The notes under the pieces are model-generated. The model searched no databases. It was not told the origin of the DNA and was given only the letters and a program-made list of their open reading frames with translations. Shown here piece by piece: positions 33,501 to 45,511 of a stretch of DNA of 64,000 bases. The position numbers were made by a program, and so were the translations under genes. Positions within the stretch are counted from its first letter, which is position 1. Each line of letters begins with the position of its first letter. The DNA is from Porphyra umbilicalis (Eukaryota > Rhodophyta > Bangiophyceae > Bangiales > Bangiaceae): positions 186,001 through 250,000 of the forward strand of contig KV918818.1 in NCBI GenBank assembly GCA_002049455.2, in the 5' to 3' direction.

Positions 33501-36298
33501 CAGTCTTTCTCCATTCCTGTCCACCCCTTTCGTCGATCGTCTTGAGACAGCTGGGACATGGATCCCAGTCCAGTCGTCTCATTTTTCGCACCAGATTGCC
33601 GTTTTCTCGAAGAAGCGACGCCCAGTGATCGCGGTTGATCGGTTCAGATGTGATGATCCAGGAGTATCTAGGAGACTCAATCCTTCTTCAGCAGGAGTTG
33701 TTATGACTGGAGCCACCGCCCTGATCCAATTGCTCATCATTGGCCGGTCCCCTGCATTGCAGGTCGAACGTCTTCGCCCGGTTTGGAACAGTGCGTGTAA
33801 CAGCGGCAAGACGCCCACTCCTACACCGCTGACCTCAGTGTGAGCACGCCACGCCAGCTAGCCGGCCGCAAGTGAGTCTATAGTGCCTCCCCCCCCACTA
33901 CCGGGACGCTGTCTGCTCCGGATGTAGTTCGGGCGCGGGGATCGGGGTGGCTTGGTATCCCACCTACCTTCCTCCTCCGCCATGTACCCATGTATGTTGC
34001 CTGACCCTGTCTCCCTTTGTGGCATGTCCTCTATCTCTCTGCATGGCGCACCCAGTCTGTCCGACTTTTTTTGGCACCCTCGTTTGCTCAACTGTGCACA
34101 TCCCCGCTGTCGATGTGATGTGTAGGAGGGGAAGTTGTGGGGTGCTGGACAATCGGTGTTATGGACTGTAGTGGGTACACATGTGTGGTAGTCGTGACCT
34201 GCAGGGGGATAGACTGAGAGAGATGCGGTCGTGCCAGCACAGCCGACAGTGTGGATGAACGCTCGCGTGTTGGTATAGCCATGTCCATACATGCTTCTGT
34301 CTCTTGATTTCCATTCTGCTCTGTCTTGGGCCTGTCGCCCCAAGAGCTCCTCCCCGCACACCTCCGTCAGCCATGCGCTTGGTTTGTCGACAACGTTTAT
34401 TCATTGGCATCGGAAGAGTCGTCGGATGACAAGGTGATCATATCCGCCGTGTCCACGACGGTACCTTTGTCATCCTCAGAACCAAACCACGCACGCAAAC
34501 CCTCGCGAGCATCCTGCTCACTCGCGCCCCCCGTGGGGGGAGTGGCGGCGGAGTCTGTGGGAGTGGCGGCGGCGGTGGCTCCGGTGGCGGAGTACGCCGG
34601 GGGTCCGGCTGGGGGGAGGTAGGCGGAGAGACGAGGGGAACAGGTAGCGACCGCACGAGGATTGCCAACAGTCGTCCCTTGCAGCGCCACTTGAGCGAGG
34701 CGATTACTCCAGCGTCCATTGGTTGGTACACCGCAGTGCTGTTGGGGGGAAGGAAAAGTATTTCCACGTCTTCAGCGCTCAGATTGACGTCGTGGGTTGA
34801 AGCGTTTTCCATTATTAGGGCACACTTGGCACCCCTGTGCCGCTGGTGCACAGCCGGCAGGACTACGGTATTCCACCAACGCTCGTAGACGTGCTTGTCC
34901 ATCCATGCCCGTTTTTGGTTGAAATACGGCAGAGGGCACGCATTGCCTTCCCCGCGGAAGCACATAGGGTTCTCGGCCGGACCAATCATGGCCACGGGAA
35001 GCTTGTGGGTACACGTTGCATTCGTACAAAGCACGAGGGTGACCCGCTTTATGTTGCGCATTGCCTTGGTGCCCCGTGCGTGGCGGCGATCACTGCGGGG
35101 CACGTACGACCGGGATGGCAGGCACCGGTAAAGCAACCCCTTCTCATCCATATTATCAGTACGATCCCGGGGGTACGCTTCCAGCCGCCGCCGGATGGCC
35201 TCCACAGCAGCTGCTGCCGCCACCAGGTTGGCAGCGCCGGCCTGCCCGTGCATCGCCACGTTGCAGATGTCGTAGCGCTTCAAAAAGCCGCGCACGTAGC
35301 CATTGCAATCCGCGAAACCATTGATGGAGAGACGGGCGGCAATCATGCTCGCCGCTTCTTTGAGGAGGGCGGTGGTGATCGGGATGCGGCGGTGTCCGAG
35401 CGAGTACACGGCCAGGTACCACGTGTAGAGCCTAACATCGAGCTCGGGCCACTTGCCCTCCCGGCAGGTCGTCCGTGCCAACGTGTGTGGATCGTTTGAC
35501 ATGGTGCGATACTGAGCGGCAGACTGCATTATGTGCCTACCCGTATCCTTAGTGATGGGCATGGGCAACTGCCGCAAAACCACAGGCCAAGAGATGCCGG
35601 CGTCACGCAGGCGCACAATCTGCTTCTTGACGCCGATTGAAATCTCCTGGCGCAGTCTGCGCCGACGCCGCCCAGCGACCATCATGGCCGGGTGTGGGCC
35701 ATTGGCCGCCTCGGCGTCGTACGCGCGCGTCGCTGCCGCCTCCTGCGTCGGTCCACCGGCCGCTAGTAGTCCTTGACATGTTGCCGCTGCCGCTTTCGCC
35801 GCTTCCCGAACAGCGTGGGGCCACTCACGCGTCAACTTTGGGACAGCCCTCTCAAAAGCAGCCTCGACAGTAGCAGCAACAGCGTCCTCCGACGTCGCCA
35901 GACGTTGTGGGGAGCTCGTATGGGCCTCCGCGTAGCAGGGGGAGGGGTGACAGGGGGGGGGGGGGGGGGGGATGGGGGGTGGGTTTGGGATGGGGGTGTG
36001 AGGCCCGGCATTGGGACCAAAACAGCACCGGACCCAATCATTTTGACGGAATCGGTGAGCGCGACGACGACGGTGGGTGCACTGGCGACGACGACGGGTG
36101 CGACGACGGTGGGTGCTCCCATAAAAATGCTTTCAGCACGACTTGTTGCGAGATTTCAAGTGTTTCCAAATTGTAAATCCGACCGGCATCGAACGATCGC
36201 TATTGTGGACTGCGATTGTTGGTCGACCGAAAAGCTTTTAGTTCCGTTGCTATCCACCCCTGGATAAGAAAGGAACCTACAGGAATGGAGAATGACTG
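33501..36298 (-). mobile_element. pogo/Tigger-like DNA transposon with transposase, 2.8 kb
   Basis: Left end CAGTCTTTCTCCATTCCTGT and right end (inward) CAGTCATTCTCCATTCCTGT differ at one of 20 positions. TA flanks both (33499-33500 and 36299-36300). The interior carries one DDE transposase gene on minus. Length, TA target and CAGT tip fit the pogo/Tigger branch of Tc1/mariner. A G20-type run lies upstream of the gene (about 35951-35972). Confidence 0.8.
34438..35835 (-). CDS. pogo/Tigger-like (CENP-B type) transposase
   Basis: 465 aa. Residues about 62-105 form a Psq/CENP-B-type helix-turn-helix and about 130-200 a second HTH (Tc5/CENP-B type); together these bind the element ends. Residues about 225-390 are a DDE_1 catalytic domain. 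First acid D230 in NMDE; second block IMENASTH, where the family has DNAxSH, so the acid is E343 in place of Asp; third D374 in LPPNSTAVYQPMDAGVIAS. A Pro-rich tail follows. The frame is open throughout with no intron signal. The Asp-to-Glu change at the second catalytic position would be expected to weaken or abolish cutting, as in domesticated relatives, though DDE-type triads tolerate Glu at the third position. It could therefore be an inactive transposase, a domesticated one, or a functional variant. Confidence 0.85.
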   Translation of the reverse strand: MTREWPHAVREAAKAAAATCQGLLAAGGPTQEAAATRAYDAEAANGPHPAMMVAGRRRRRLRQEISIGVKKQIVRLRDAGISWPVVLRQLPMPITKDTGRHIMQSAAQYRTMSNDPHTLARTTCREGKWPELDVRLYTWYLAVYSLGHRRIPITTALLKEAASMIAARLSINGFADCNGYVRGFLKRYDICNVAMHGQAGAANLVAAAAAVEAIRRRLEAYPRDRTDNMDEKGLLYRCLPSRSYVPRSDRRHARGTKAMRNIKRVTLVLCTNATCTHKLPVAMIGPAENPMCFRGEGNACPLPYFNQKRAWMDKHVYERWWNTVVLPAVHQRHRGAKCALIMENASTHDVNLSAEDVEILFLPPNSTAVYQPMDAGVIASLKWRCKGRLLAILVRSLPVPLVSPPTSPQPDPRRTPPPEPPPPPLPQTPPPLPPRGARVSRMLARVCVRGLVLRMTKVPSWTRRI

Positions 36299-36479
36299 TA
36301 TGGGGCCCCCAGGATGGTCTTTCCATTCAGTGACCCACACGTTGCACTTCCAGATGGGGTTGAATGGAAGATGGCGCCGACTTTGCTGGGATTGCCCAGA
36401 AAGCTGCTGCAAAAAACGCTACCGGACGTGCACACCCACCATCCGTGCAAGAGATAGCCGGTCGATACGCTTCCGTGTA

Positions 36480-36610
36480 CAGTGCGTTCTCGTTATAAGA
36501 GAATCGTTTACAACAGAATATGGGTCGCGAGTCTTCCATTCCAGTCCATGTGGGCCACTTTTCCTTCATATTGAGCCGAGTCAGCTGTCTCTTATCACGA
36601 AAACGCACTG
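36480..36610. mobile_element. 131-bp pogo/Tigger-like MITE, second copy
   Basis: Same family and length as 25792-25922, starts CAGTGCGTTCTCGTTATAAG, flanked by TA (36478-36479 and 36611-36612). It lies 180 bp outside the transposase-bearing element but has a different tip after CAGT, so it belongs to another subfamily. Confidence 0.85.
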
Positions 36611-39600
36611 TACAGAGACGTCTGAGACCTGGAAATGCTCCGATGCTCATTCTGACTACGAATTCTGACTGAGAGCATTGTTAACAATGAGATGCTATCC
36701 CCATATTCAAGCCACGTTGCACAACGTCTCCCACTAAGCACCTGAAGTCCGACGTAACACCACTTTTTAGACGAAGAAGCCATTTTTTTGTTCGGGCCAT
36801 GGAAATCGAACTACCTACTCGATTCTGGCTTCCGCTGACCAAGCATAGCTGTGCGGCTATCGCTTTTCTATTTCGAGTCGGAATAGCTTTTAGACTAGCC
36901 GAGGCTATCTCACGGGGGCCTCTGATTGGCCCATGTGATGGATGAACGACCCGTTTCACAGCAAAAGTAGCACGTGGCTGCAACGTGTGCGCCACGTCTG
37001 CAAGATTGACTGCCAGTTTCTTCTGGGCAGTGGTGGTGGGAACGTCCGCAAGAGCTGTCGTGCATGGCAATGGTCCTACAGTGACGTCCTTCTAGGCGTG
37101 GTCGTCATCAAGCGCTGCACATTTTCACCTGTTTCTTTGTCCGTCTGCCGACGAGCGTTCTCTGCGCCTTCGTTATGGTTGATACGGCTGCTCACCACAG
37201 TTGTCATCTGTGGCGCTTTACTGTAGAATTCTCAGTTTTTTTGTGCAGTGCCGAACGGAGCTAGAGGCATTCAAAGGTCGAGGCCTCCAGGGCCGCTTAG
37301 TTCAGAAGTAGCCTAACAATCCATGCGGACTGCCCCTGAGAGAGCGATTTTGTGCAAGGCTCTCCGTCCTGGTCGAACGTACCTGACATTTGTTCTTGGA
37401 CAGATACAAGCGCTACGCGACAAGGAGAGAAGCACGAAGATCGCAGGGAGCACCATCAGAAAGAGCACGTCAAAGAGCATATGGTGTTCGTCTCATCCTG
37501 CAAACTCGTCAAGCCTCATAAGATGAGAATTCTAAAATAAAGCGCCACATCTGCCGCTGCAGTGAATCAAGTCCTGGCAGAAAATATCGTCTTGATCGGG
37601 CCCAGACAAGGCCTGGTGTAAGGAAACCTGCAGGTACTTAGGCTCATGACAGCACAGCAGCCAACCGCTGACGTACATGTGGCTGTCTAAGGACGCGGAC
37701 TTGGTTCTAGAATGGAATAGCCGATAGCGATAGCCTGAGTTGTTGGCAATTCTCTGAGGGCACTCAATGCACTCTGAAAAACACAGGGGGTGCTTCTACT
37801 TTTGCTTTCTGGCCCGCCCAGACCCCCGCAACCGTGTTTCTTGGACGGAGGCGCCATAACGGCTGTTTATTTCCGTCAATGTAACCACTGCGATGTACAT
37901 TCCCTCATGTCTCGCAGAACTTGATCAGGGAGTCTTCTCGTGTGACGACTGAGTCTGGCGGCTCGGACCAGCGACCAACTCTGCAAGACCTTAAACCCCT
38001 GGGGGTTGTTGTCATTCACAGTGGCTGAACTAGCAGCACATCTCATGGTTCATAGCGGCTGGCGTCCGCTCCTGCCAAGTGCCGTCCTACAGGAGCCTGA
38101 CCGGCGCAGCCGCTACTTTTTCGAGAAGTGAGTTTCTGCGATATCGCGCCCCGCAACAGCAGTGAGTGCCATGCAGGCACGGCGCGGAGACGGGTGATGG
38201 CACGCGCCGGGTATCTCGTCTACGCTGCTTCCAAATCCTACCGGGGCTACGACCATGGGGATGTGGCAAGGGGTCCAAGAGGTCACAGAACAGCAGCCCG
38301 TCGAGGCCCCATGACAGTGATGCCGACTGGCATCGATAGCGGACATCATTGTAGCAGATGAGAGGGGTCGTGCTCGTTTCTCCACAAGAAAAGGCCGGGA
38401 ACGCCGTGGGGTGGGGGCCATCATGCCAGCCTGGAGAGCGAGCGTTTGGGCTTCACACCCCTAACCGTCGCGTGCAAGCAGCGGACTTGCGCTGGCGTCA
38501 GCAGCCAGACTGGGCTGCGCCAGGCGACGTTTCAGACGGGGTGCTCGGCCTTCCCCGAGGCGTTTTTCCTTGTGGAACAAACCGGAAGCACCTCGCCCGC
38601 ACACAGCACAGCAACAAAACGCTTGCGTGGCAGGCGCGGCACGCGCGTCGAGGCGCGACGTGGCTCGGTAGCGGGGCGAGCGCCTGTGTCATCTACGTAC
38701 CACGTACTGGTCGGGGCTCTCTTCCCCACCATGCGGTTCCACCAATGATCCAGCACCTCAGCAACAGGCGGCCAATCCCCTGGCGCGCGCGCGGTGGGAG
38801 GGCGGGTCGGCCCGTGAATACAGTCTGAGGGGTCCGGCGCATCGCCCACATGGCGACAACTGACATCCGCTCGTACAGCAAGGGCTTCCCTCTGCGGCAG
38901 AGTGCCACCGGTGTGTGTGGCATGCGTCTACGTAGCGCAGCCATCTGGCAGCAGCGTAGCGCCGGCCAGCCTCCGCACCCGTCCCTTCTGTGGCGCGCGT
39001 GACCAACCACCAATCTGGACGTGTGGATTTTTGCGCTCCGAGTGCCACGACGCGCAACCGGTCGTTGCGGCTCGCCGCCCCGCTCTGCGGGCCCCGTCTG
39101 GTCCTCGTGTCAACCGGCTTTGCAGGTCCGAGCCACGCCCCCCCCCTCGTGGGGGTCGACTGCGCGCAGACGACCCCCTTTCACGCCACGCCGCAGCATT
39201 GGAAAAAAAAAAAACCCATCGCCGCGCGTGCCCCCTCCGGGCGCCGCGTCAGCGGCGCGTGGCCGCTGCGATTGGCGGCCCGCCGCGCCCCGTGCGTGGC
39301 GGACCGTCGTGCGTCGGCCGGCGTGCATTGCTGGTCCGTGCACCCCCCCCCCCGCCCCCACACCCCCGCCCCGCCAAATGGGGTCGTCGGCCCGTGCGTT
39401 TGATGTAGGGCGGGGGGGTGCAGGGGGGGGGGGTGGGGTGCGTGCCCCCCCGCCGCCGCGGCGCGCCCGCGGCGTGGCGCCTCCAGCCCGTGGCAGCCCG
39501 GCGGCGGCGGGCGCAGGCCGACACGCGCGCGGCACGGATCGGGGCGGCCAGAGGGGCGGCACTGGGGCTGCGCGGCCCGTCGAGCGCCCCGAACCGAGGC

Positions 39601-40134
39601 TGTGGCCACCGCCGCCACGACGCGGCACGTGCGCAGCACCGGGGTGCCAAAGCCCGTGTCCGCCGTCGCCGGGCCCGTATTTTTTTTAACCCACCGACGT
39701 AGCCGCCCGACGCGCGAGTGTCGCGTGCGCGGCCCGGACGCTCCCCCCCCTGGTCTTGGTTGGGTGTGCGCCGTGACGCGGTCGTCTCGGTGGTGACGAC
39801 CGTCCCCACCAAAGGTGCCGCACCGACGACGCGGTCGGCGTGCGGGCGACAGCACGGACGCCGCGTCGCGCGTGCGGTCGTGTGAGCGGCGGCACCCCGT
39901 CGGCCGTCCGGTCGGCGGCCCGGTCGTCGGCGCCGGGAGACAAGGCGGGAGTGCCCCTCGGCATTGATTCGTGACGCTCTTCCCCCCTGCCTTGCCCCTC
40001 TTCCAACGTGCGGCCGCCGCCTCTTCCCGACCCTCCGCCGGGCCTGCAGGCCGGGCCTTGACCGGGCCGCAACCACTTTACACCCCCCCCCCCGGCGCGG
40101 TCGGCCCCCCGGGGTCGACGATCGCGCGGCCGCC
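36611..40134. other. region upstream of the host gene island
   Basis: 36611-38350 is mid-GC with no gene recognised apart from an inverted-repeat pair at 37209-37549. 38350-39000 is more GC-rich. 39100-40134 is very GC-rich with an A12 run (39204-39215) and G/C runs; it probably holds the promoter and 5' leader of the gene starting at 40135. Frames here are low-complexity. Confidence 0.4.
37209..37549. mobile_element. possible MITE with TGTGGCGCTTTA ends
   Basis: About 26 bp at 37209-37234 (TGTGGCGCTTTACTGTAGAA...) recur inverted ending at 37549 with three differences. No convincing target duplication was found, so this is a tentative 341-bp inverted-repeat element. Confidence 0.35.
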
Positions 40135-43100
40135 ATGGTCCTCCGCCTCAACAGCACGCTGCTGGTGGCGCTCCCCCTGCTGCTCTTTGCCGCCGCCCAC
40201 GGCCTCGTCTCGTACAGCGAGTGGCGGACCGTGTCCGGGTCCTCCCCCGGCAATGGCGGCGGGGGCGGCCCCTCCAACGATGGGAGCCTCAACAGCGGCG
40301 GCGTGCCGACCGTCGACCCCCCCGTCGTGTCGTCCCCCGCCACGGGCCTCGACGCGAATGGCAACCCCGCGAACCTCAACTTGTCCACCGTCATCCCCGT
40401 CGCGCCGCCCGTGCCCATTCCGACGGTGGTGACGCCCTATGGCCCGCGCGGCGCGGACCACTACGCGCACGCGGTGCCGCCCAAGCTCGAGCCCCAACTG
40501 GATGAGGATGGGGACGAGTTCGCGATGGTGCCCCTGTCGAGCGGCAACAGCCACACGCACCTCGTCAAGGACGGCAAGGCGGGGGAGATCACCCGCTACA
40601 CGTGGTCCAAGCTGTCCGCCGACGAGCCGCCGGTCGTGACGGAGCCGCTCGCGTCGGGGTCGTCGGCCATCAAGCGGTTTCCGGTCGGCAAAACGCGGGT
40701 GCGCCTCGAGGTGGAGGACAATGGGGGCAACACCCACCAGGACGATTTCGTCGTCGACGTGGAGGCGCCCGTCCAAAACGGCGTCTACTGCTACTACTAC
40801 AAGGGCGTGACGGCCGCGCAGCGGCTGCCCCTCGACCCGCGGTCCTCGCCGAAACCCGTGTGGGCGGCGGCGGCGCCGACGATGGACTTTGCCGACGCGT
40901 CGGCGTTTCCGGCGCAGGGGGTGGGGGCGGCGGGCAAGGCGTTTGCGCAGCGCTGCGTCTTTTCGCTGCGCGTCGGCGCAACGGCGGCAACGACGTTTTC
41001 CGTCAGCGGGTCGGGGGCGGTGACGCTGGCGATTGACAACATCTTTCAGGCGCTCGACATCGTTGGGGACGCGCCGTCCGTGACGGTGACGCTCGCGGCG
41101 GGCAACCACCCGGTGCAGGTCATGTACTTTGCCGAGGACGCGGGGGCCGCCAAACTCCTCCTCCGCGTCAATGGCGAGGCGCTCGCGACAAAGGCGGCGT
41201 TGTGGGATATGCGGACGGTCGTACGTTGGGTGCTGCGGTGGACGTGGGGGGGGAAGGGGTGGGGGGGGGCGCACCGAGGCGGCGGCGGCAATGCGTGCGG
41301 CCCCCCTGTCGTGTGTCGGCCATGCCAACTGTGGCGGCGTGTAGCTGTCGGGGTAGGTGTCTTTGGTTACGCCTCGCGTCTGTCGCTAACATGGCTCCCC
41401 TTGTCCATCCTCACTGCGTTGTCCGCTTGTCTCTTGCTGGTGCTCTGCGTGCCCGACGATGACTTTGTGCTCTTGTTTTCTCCCGGTTCCTTCCAAATAG
41501 GTACCTGTCCTGACGACCATCACGCCAAATGTGGGCAGCAAGCAGGGTGGCACTACGGTGCACGTCAACGGCGTCAACTTTTACTCGTCCGTCTACACGG
41601 TCACCTTTGGGGACCTCCGGGGCGTCAAGGCCGTGCGTACCAGCCGCAGCGTGCTGACCGTCAACTCCCCGCCCGTGCCCGCCGACACGACCGTGCCCGT
41701 GGTCGTCTCATCCAAATACGGGGGCTCGAGCAACTCGATTCCCTTTACTTACGACGGCAACGCGGCGCCGATCCGCTTCAAGCGGCAGGTCGTCACGCAG
41801 GGCGGGCCTGACAAAAAGTATGTCAACAACCTCGGCGCCGCCATTGCCGTCGGCCCCGACGGCCGCTTGTACGTGGGCAAAAAGGGCCACATCCACGTCC
41901 TGACCATCTCGGCGGGCTACGACGTCACCTCTGCGTGCAAGACGACGGGATTGTCGGGCATGGACCAGGTCACGTCGGTGGCGTTCAACCCCGCCGACAC
42001 CAAGCTCCAGCTCTACGCCGCCACCTCCATCATCTACTACTCGGAGAAGGAGAATCTGCCGAAGACCGAGTGGAACAATGGCAAAATTGTGCTCCTCGAG
42101 CCCACCGCCGCGTGCATGGCGGTGACCAAGACGGTCGTGTCGGGCCTGCCCGTGTCGGACCACGACCACGTGGTCGCGGCGCTCGTCTTTGACTCGGCCG
42201 GCCGCCTGCGGTGGTCGCAGGGCTCCTTCACCAACATGGGCGCCAACACCCCCACGTCGGGCACGGGCATTGGGGGCCTCGACGAAGCGCCCCTGTCCGC
42301 CGCGCTCCTCGTCGCGCCCGTCAACCAGCCGGGCTTTGACGGCGCCGTCAAGTGGGCGTGCGACCGCACGGATCCCTCAAAGTGCAAGCAGAGCGGCGGG
42401 ACGGACGTCAAGACGTTTGCGACGGGCGTGCGCAACTCATTTGGGATGATGCTGCACACGAATGGCTTTTTCTACGCGACGGATAATGGGCCAAACCTGT
42501 CCAAGGACTTTGGGAAGCGCTCTACGTCGTGCACGACCGAGGCGGACGGGCCGGGCTGGGGGGACAAGCTCATCAAGATCACAGACGGGAAGAACCAGTA
42601 CTTTGGGCACCCCAACCGCGCGCGTGGCGCCGCCGACAAGCGCCAGTGCGTCGCGTACAAGCCGGGTGGCAAGGTGCCGGCGGGCGCGACCAAGGAGGCG
42701 GCCATGTTCTCCGGCCCCCCCTCCCACAATGGGGTCATGGAGCTCATGTCCAACGCCTTTGCCGACGCCAAGCACTCCCTCATCGTCCTCCAATCCGCGG
42801 GCAAAACCCAATCCTCCCACCTCGTCTCCCTCAACCCCGCGGGCGACGTCACGTCGATTACGGCGCTGAACGACGGCGGCCTCCTCGGCGACACGGACGC
42901 GCACGGGGCCATCCTCATGACCGCCTACTTCCCCAACGAGCTGTGGGTGCTCGTGCCGTCGTACGCGCGCCCGTCGGCGGCGGCGCCGCCGTTTGTGTCG
43001 GCGGTCAAGCCGCACCGGGGGCGGGCGGACGGCGGCAACACGGTGACGGTGGGGGGGCACAACTTTGGGGCGGCGCCGACGGCCACATTTGGCGGCCTGC

Positions 43101-43264
43101 CGTGCACAAACGTGCGGCGCGTCGCGCCGGACGGCACGTCGTTTGTGTGCACGACGCCCAAGGGCACCAAGGGCGGCTTTGTCAAGGTCGAAGTGACGAC
43201 CGCCGCGGGGCGGAAATCGCAGCCGTCGGCGGGCAATGGGGACTTCAAATACATGGAGGTGTAA
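40135..43264 (+). CDS. secreted multidomain protein: PA14-like, two IPT/TIG, beta-propeller
   Basis: Exons 40135-41220 and 41501-43264 (intron GTACGT...AATAG, 280 bp, phase 0) give 949 aa. The start is a strong GCCGCCATGG context followed by a signal peptide (LLVALPLLLFAAAHG). A Pro-rich linker comes next. Then a PKD/HYR-like beta domain (about 155-215, ending DDFVVDVEAP), a PA14-like lectin fold (about 218-350, with GVYCYYYKG and ID...LAAGNHPVQVMYF), and an IPT/TIG domain (VLTTITPNVGSKQGGTTV). A glucose/sorbosone-dehydrogenase-like propeller follows (GPDGRLYVG, GVRNSFGMMLHTNGFFYATD), then a second IPT/TIG at the C-terminus (VKPHRGRADGGNTVTVGGHN). No membrane anchor is visible, so it is likely extracellular or wall-bound and may bind glycans. 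Enzyme activity is not shown; the propeller may be non-catalytic. It converges on the next gene across 473 bp. Confidence 0.85.
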
Positions 43265-43737
43265 CAGCGGTGCCCGGGGGGGGGGTAGGCGGAGCCAAAC
43301 TCTTATTTCTGTTTTTTTGTTGGCGCCCACGGCGCGGTCGTGCAGGTCGGGGCGGGGTGGCGAGGGGGGTCCCGATCCCCGGCGGGGGGTGGACATGGCA
43401 TGGCGGGCTGCGCCTCCATCGCCGCCAGGGCGTAGGTTGCTTCATGCAGTCCGTCGTTTCCGCGCGACAAGAACTGCTGTAATCCTCACTGAAATGTCAG
43501 CCGGAGAAGAGTGGGCAGCGGTGCAGGGGCAAGGCCTGAACGACCCAGCAGAAGAGTTGGACTGATTGCTGATCCAGTGCGCCAGAGCACACACGACGCG
43601 CAATGGGAAAAGGGAAGAGTGGGCGTGCTGGCAAAACCGTCAACAATATACGCAGTGGTTTCACGGTACCCTCACGGCCGCTGGAACGTCCCCTCCCGAC
43701 CCCCCACTCCTCAACACACATCCCTCACTTCCAGTCA
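43265..43737. other. convergent intergenic spacer
   Basis: 473 bp between the 3' ends of two converging genes. It presumably holds both 3' UTRs and polyadenylation sites; a G10 run follows the first stop codon (43277-43286). No separate gene is seen. Confidence 0.5.
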
Positions 43738-45511
43738 TCAAGGGTCCTCCCCGCAAGCACGGATCAGCCAGTTCATTGCCCCAGAAAACTGCACCGCCCC
43801 CGCCACCGTCATATCCCGAGGCGTGCACGCCCGCTGCCGCTCGTATCGGGCCGCCGCCGCCACGGCCGCCATATCCCCAAGCGCCCCCGACGCGGCCAGC
43901 GCCTCCTCCAGCGCCTCCAACTGGGACGGGTCGGCCAGCACCGCTACCGCCGCGCGGAAGCCCGTCTCAATGTCCGTCGCGACGCTCCGGTTGCCCGTAC
44001 GCTGGATGCCCTTAAGGGCGTCCTTGACGACCGCCTCCCGATTGTTGACGAGCGCCGCGGCCGCTTCCGCGCGCACCGCCACCGCCGCCGCATCGTCCCC
44101 ATCATTGAGGACGGCCAGGGAGCGGGCGCGGTCAATGAGCTGCGACGCGCGGCCGCGGTCGCCGACAAACGTGCAGGGCCCAATCTGGGGCGGCAGCGCC
44201 AGGACGTGCGTTAGGTCGTCCGACCGGAGGTTGGCCCACAGGGGCAGCTCCTCCATGGCGGCAAACCAGGCGGCGAGCGACGGCCACCGCTCCTCGTCGA
44301 GGATGTCGACCGAGCGCCAGTAGGAGACGGAAGAGCGGATGCGCTCGATGAAGGGGGCAAACACGCAGTCCACAAAGGAGGGTGACGAGCCACCCAGGAA
44401 GAAGGGCCCATCTCCGTACGCACGGAGTGCCTGGTCGACCGCCTCCACGGTGTACACAAAGCTGGATTCGGCCGACGCAGACGCCCGGAGCGGACCCCGC
44501 AGCCAGTTGAGCCACGCGCCCGCGAGGACGCGCTCCAACCGCAACAGCTGGTGAAAGGACTGCATCCGCTCCGCGTCGCCCGAGGGAATGAGGGAAGGCG
44601 TGTCGGGGAAGGCTTGCTCAATCGCAAACATGATGTCCATGGACTCGGTCAGCGGGCCCCCGCCATCCAACTCTATGACTGGGAGCAGGCCCGACGGGAC
44701 CATCTTCATAAAATAGGCCGGCTTGGGGCCGTAGCATCGCATATTGACCTTGCGGATGATGTGGGGGATGCGCTTGAGTTCCAGCTGCATCGAGACGCGC
44801 TGGCAATACCTAAAGATGAGGGAGACAACAAAGAACATACAAAAACGCGTCAGGAAGCAACCAACACGAGGCAACACATACAAAGGAGCAACAAGAGGAG
44901 TGTCAGAGAATGCCAGTCTCAGTGCAAGCAAGTACTAGCCAAACTCTCACCAACACGACACCCGAACACAACAGTCCAACGTACGGGCACCAGTACGCTG
45001 TGTCCCGGTACAAGATCATGCGGACATCTTTCCGCTCCTTCCCATACAACCGCAAGCTCTCCTCTTCCCATGACGGGGATGCGCGAGAGACGCCATTGAC
45101 ATAGTCGGGCTCGAGCGCGTCGGCCGGCAGGGCACCCTCTAGGTCCGCCCACGTCGGCACTGGCGACGGCGACGGGGCGACGCCAGCCGACGACGACGCG
45201 CTCATTGTTGTGCCGAGGCGGCTCAACCACGAGCGGGCGCGGCGACCACCCGCCACGGCGGCCGGCGGCGGCGCGGCGCGGCCGAGGCGGGGCGCCCACG
45301 CCGACCGGCTGCGGCCGAGGGCGCTCCCGCTGGCGGCGGCAACAAAGGAAAGCATTGGTGTGGGGAGGCAGTCTTGAGCAGCTGCTCGCGGGGAGCGTAG
45401 GCGGACGGCAGGCAATGGCTCCGGGGGGGTGGCCACGGCGGTGGACGAGCGGGTGACGGGCCCGAAGGAAGCGGGGCTCACGACCACGTCAACTGCGGCT
45501 GGAAGTGTCAC
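43738..45511 (-). CDS. glutathione S-transferase family protein with CPYC active site
   Basis: Two exons on minus: 45511-44985 and 44809-43738, with intron GTACGT...TTTAG (175 bp). Splicing joins WC-P to YCQRV and so creates the thioredoxin-fold motif CPYC, which neither exon has alone. The N-terminal GST fold continues PSGLLPVIELDG (cis-Pro loop) and LTESMDIMFAIE (the Glu-Ser glutathione-binding pair). The helical C-terminal GST domain ends near WANLRSDD. An Ala-rich extension of about 140 residues follows. Such proteins (omega/lambda-like) use Cys for thiol transfer or dehydroascorbate reduction. With the first ATG it is 532 aa; a second ATG at 45355 gives a better plastid-transit-like leader (MLSFVAAASGSALGRSR) and 480 aa. 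Plastid location is inferred. The role of the extension is unknown. Confidence 0.85.

Noticed and set aside
36852-37740. GGCTATC/GGCTATT motifs near 36860-36905 and 37710-37740 as ends of one element
   Set aside because: Matches are short and gapped, with no target duplication.
39249-41328. Long minus-strand frames opposite the secreted-protein gene
   Set aside because: Arg/Gly-rich antisense shadows of a GC-rich coding exon; the plus strand has signal peptide, splice sites and domains.
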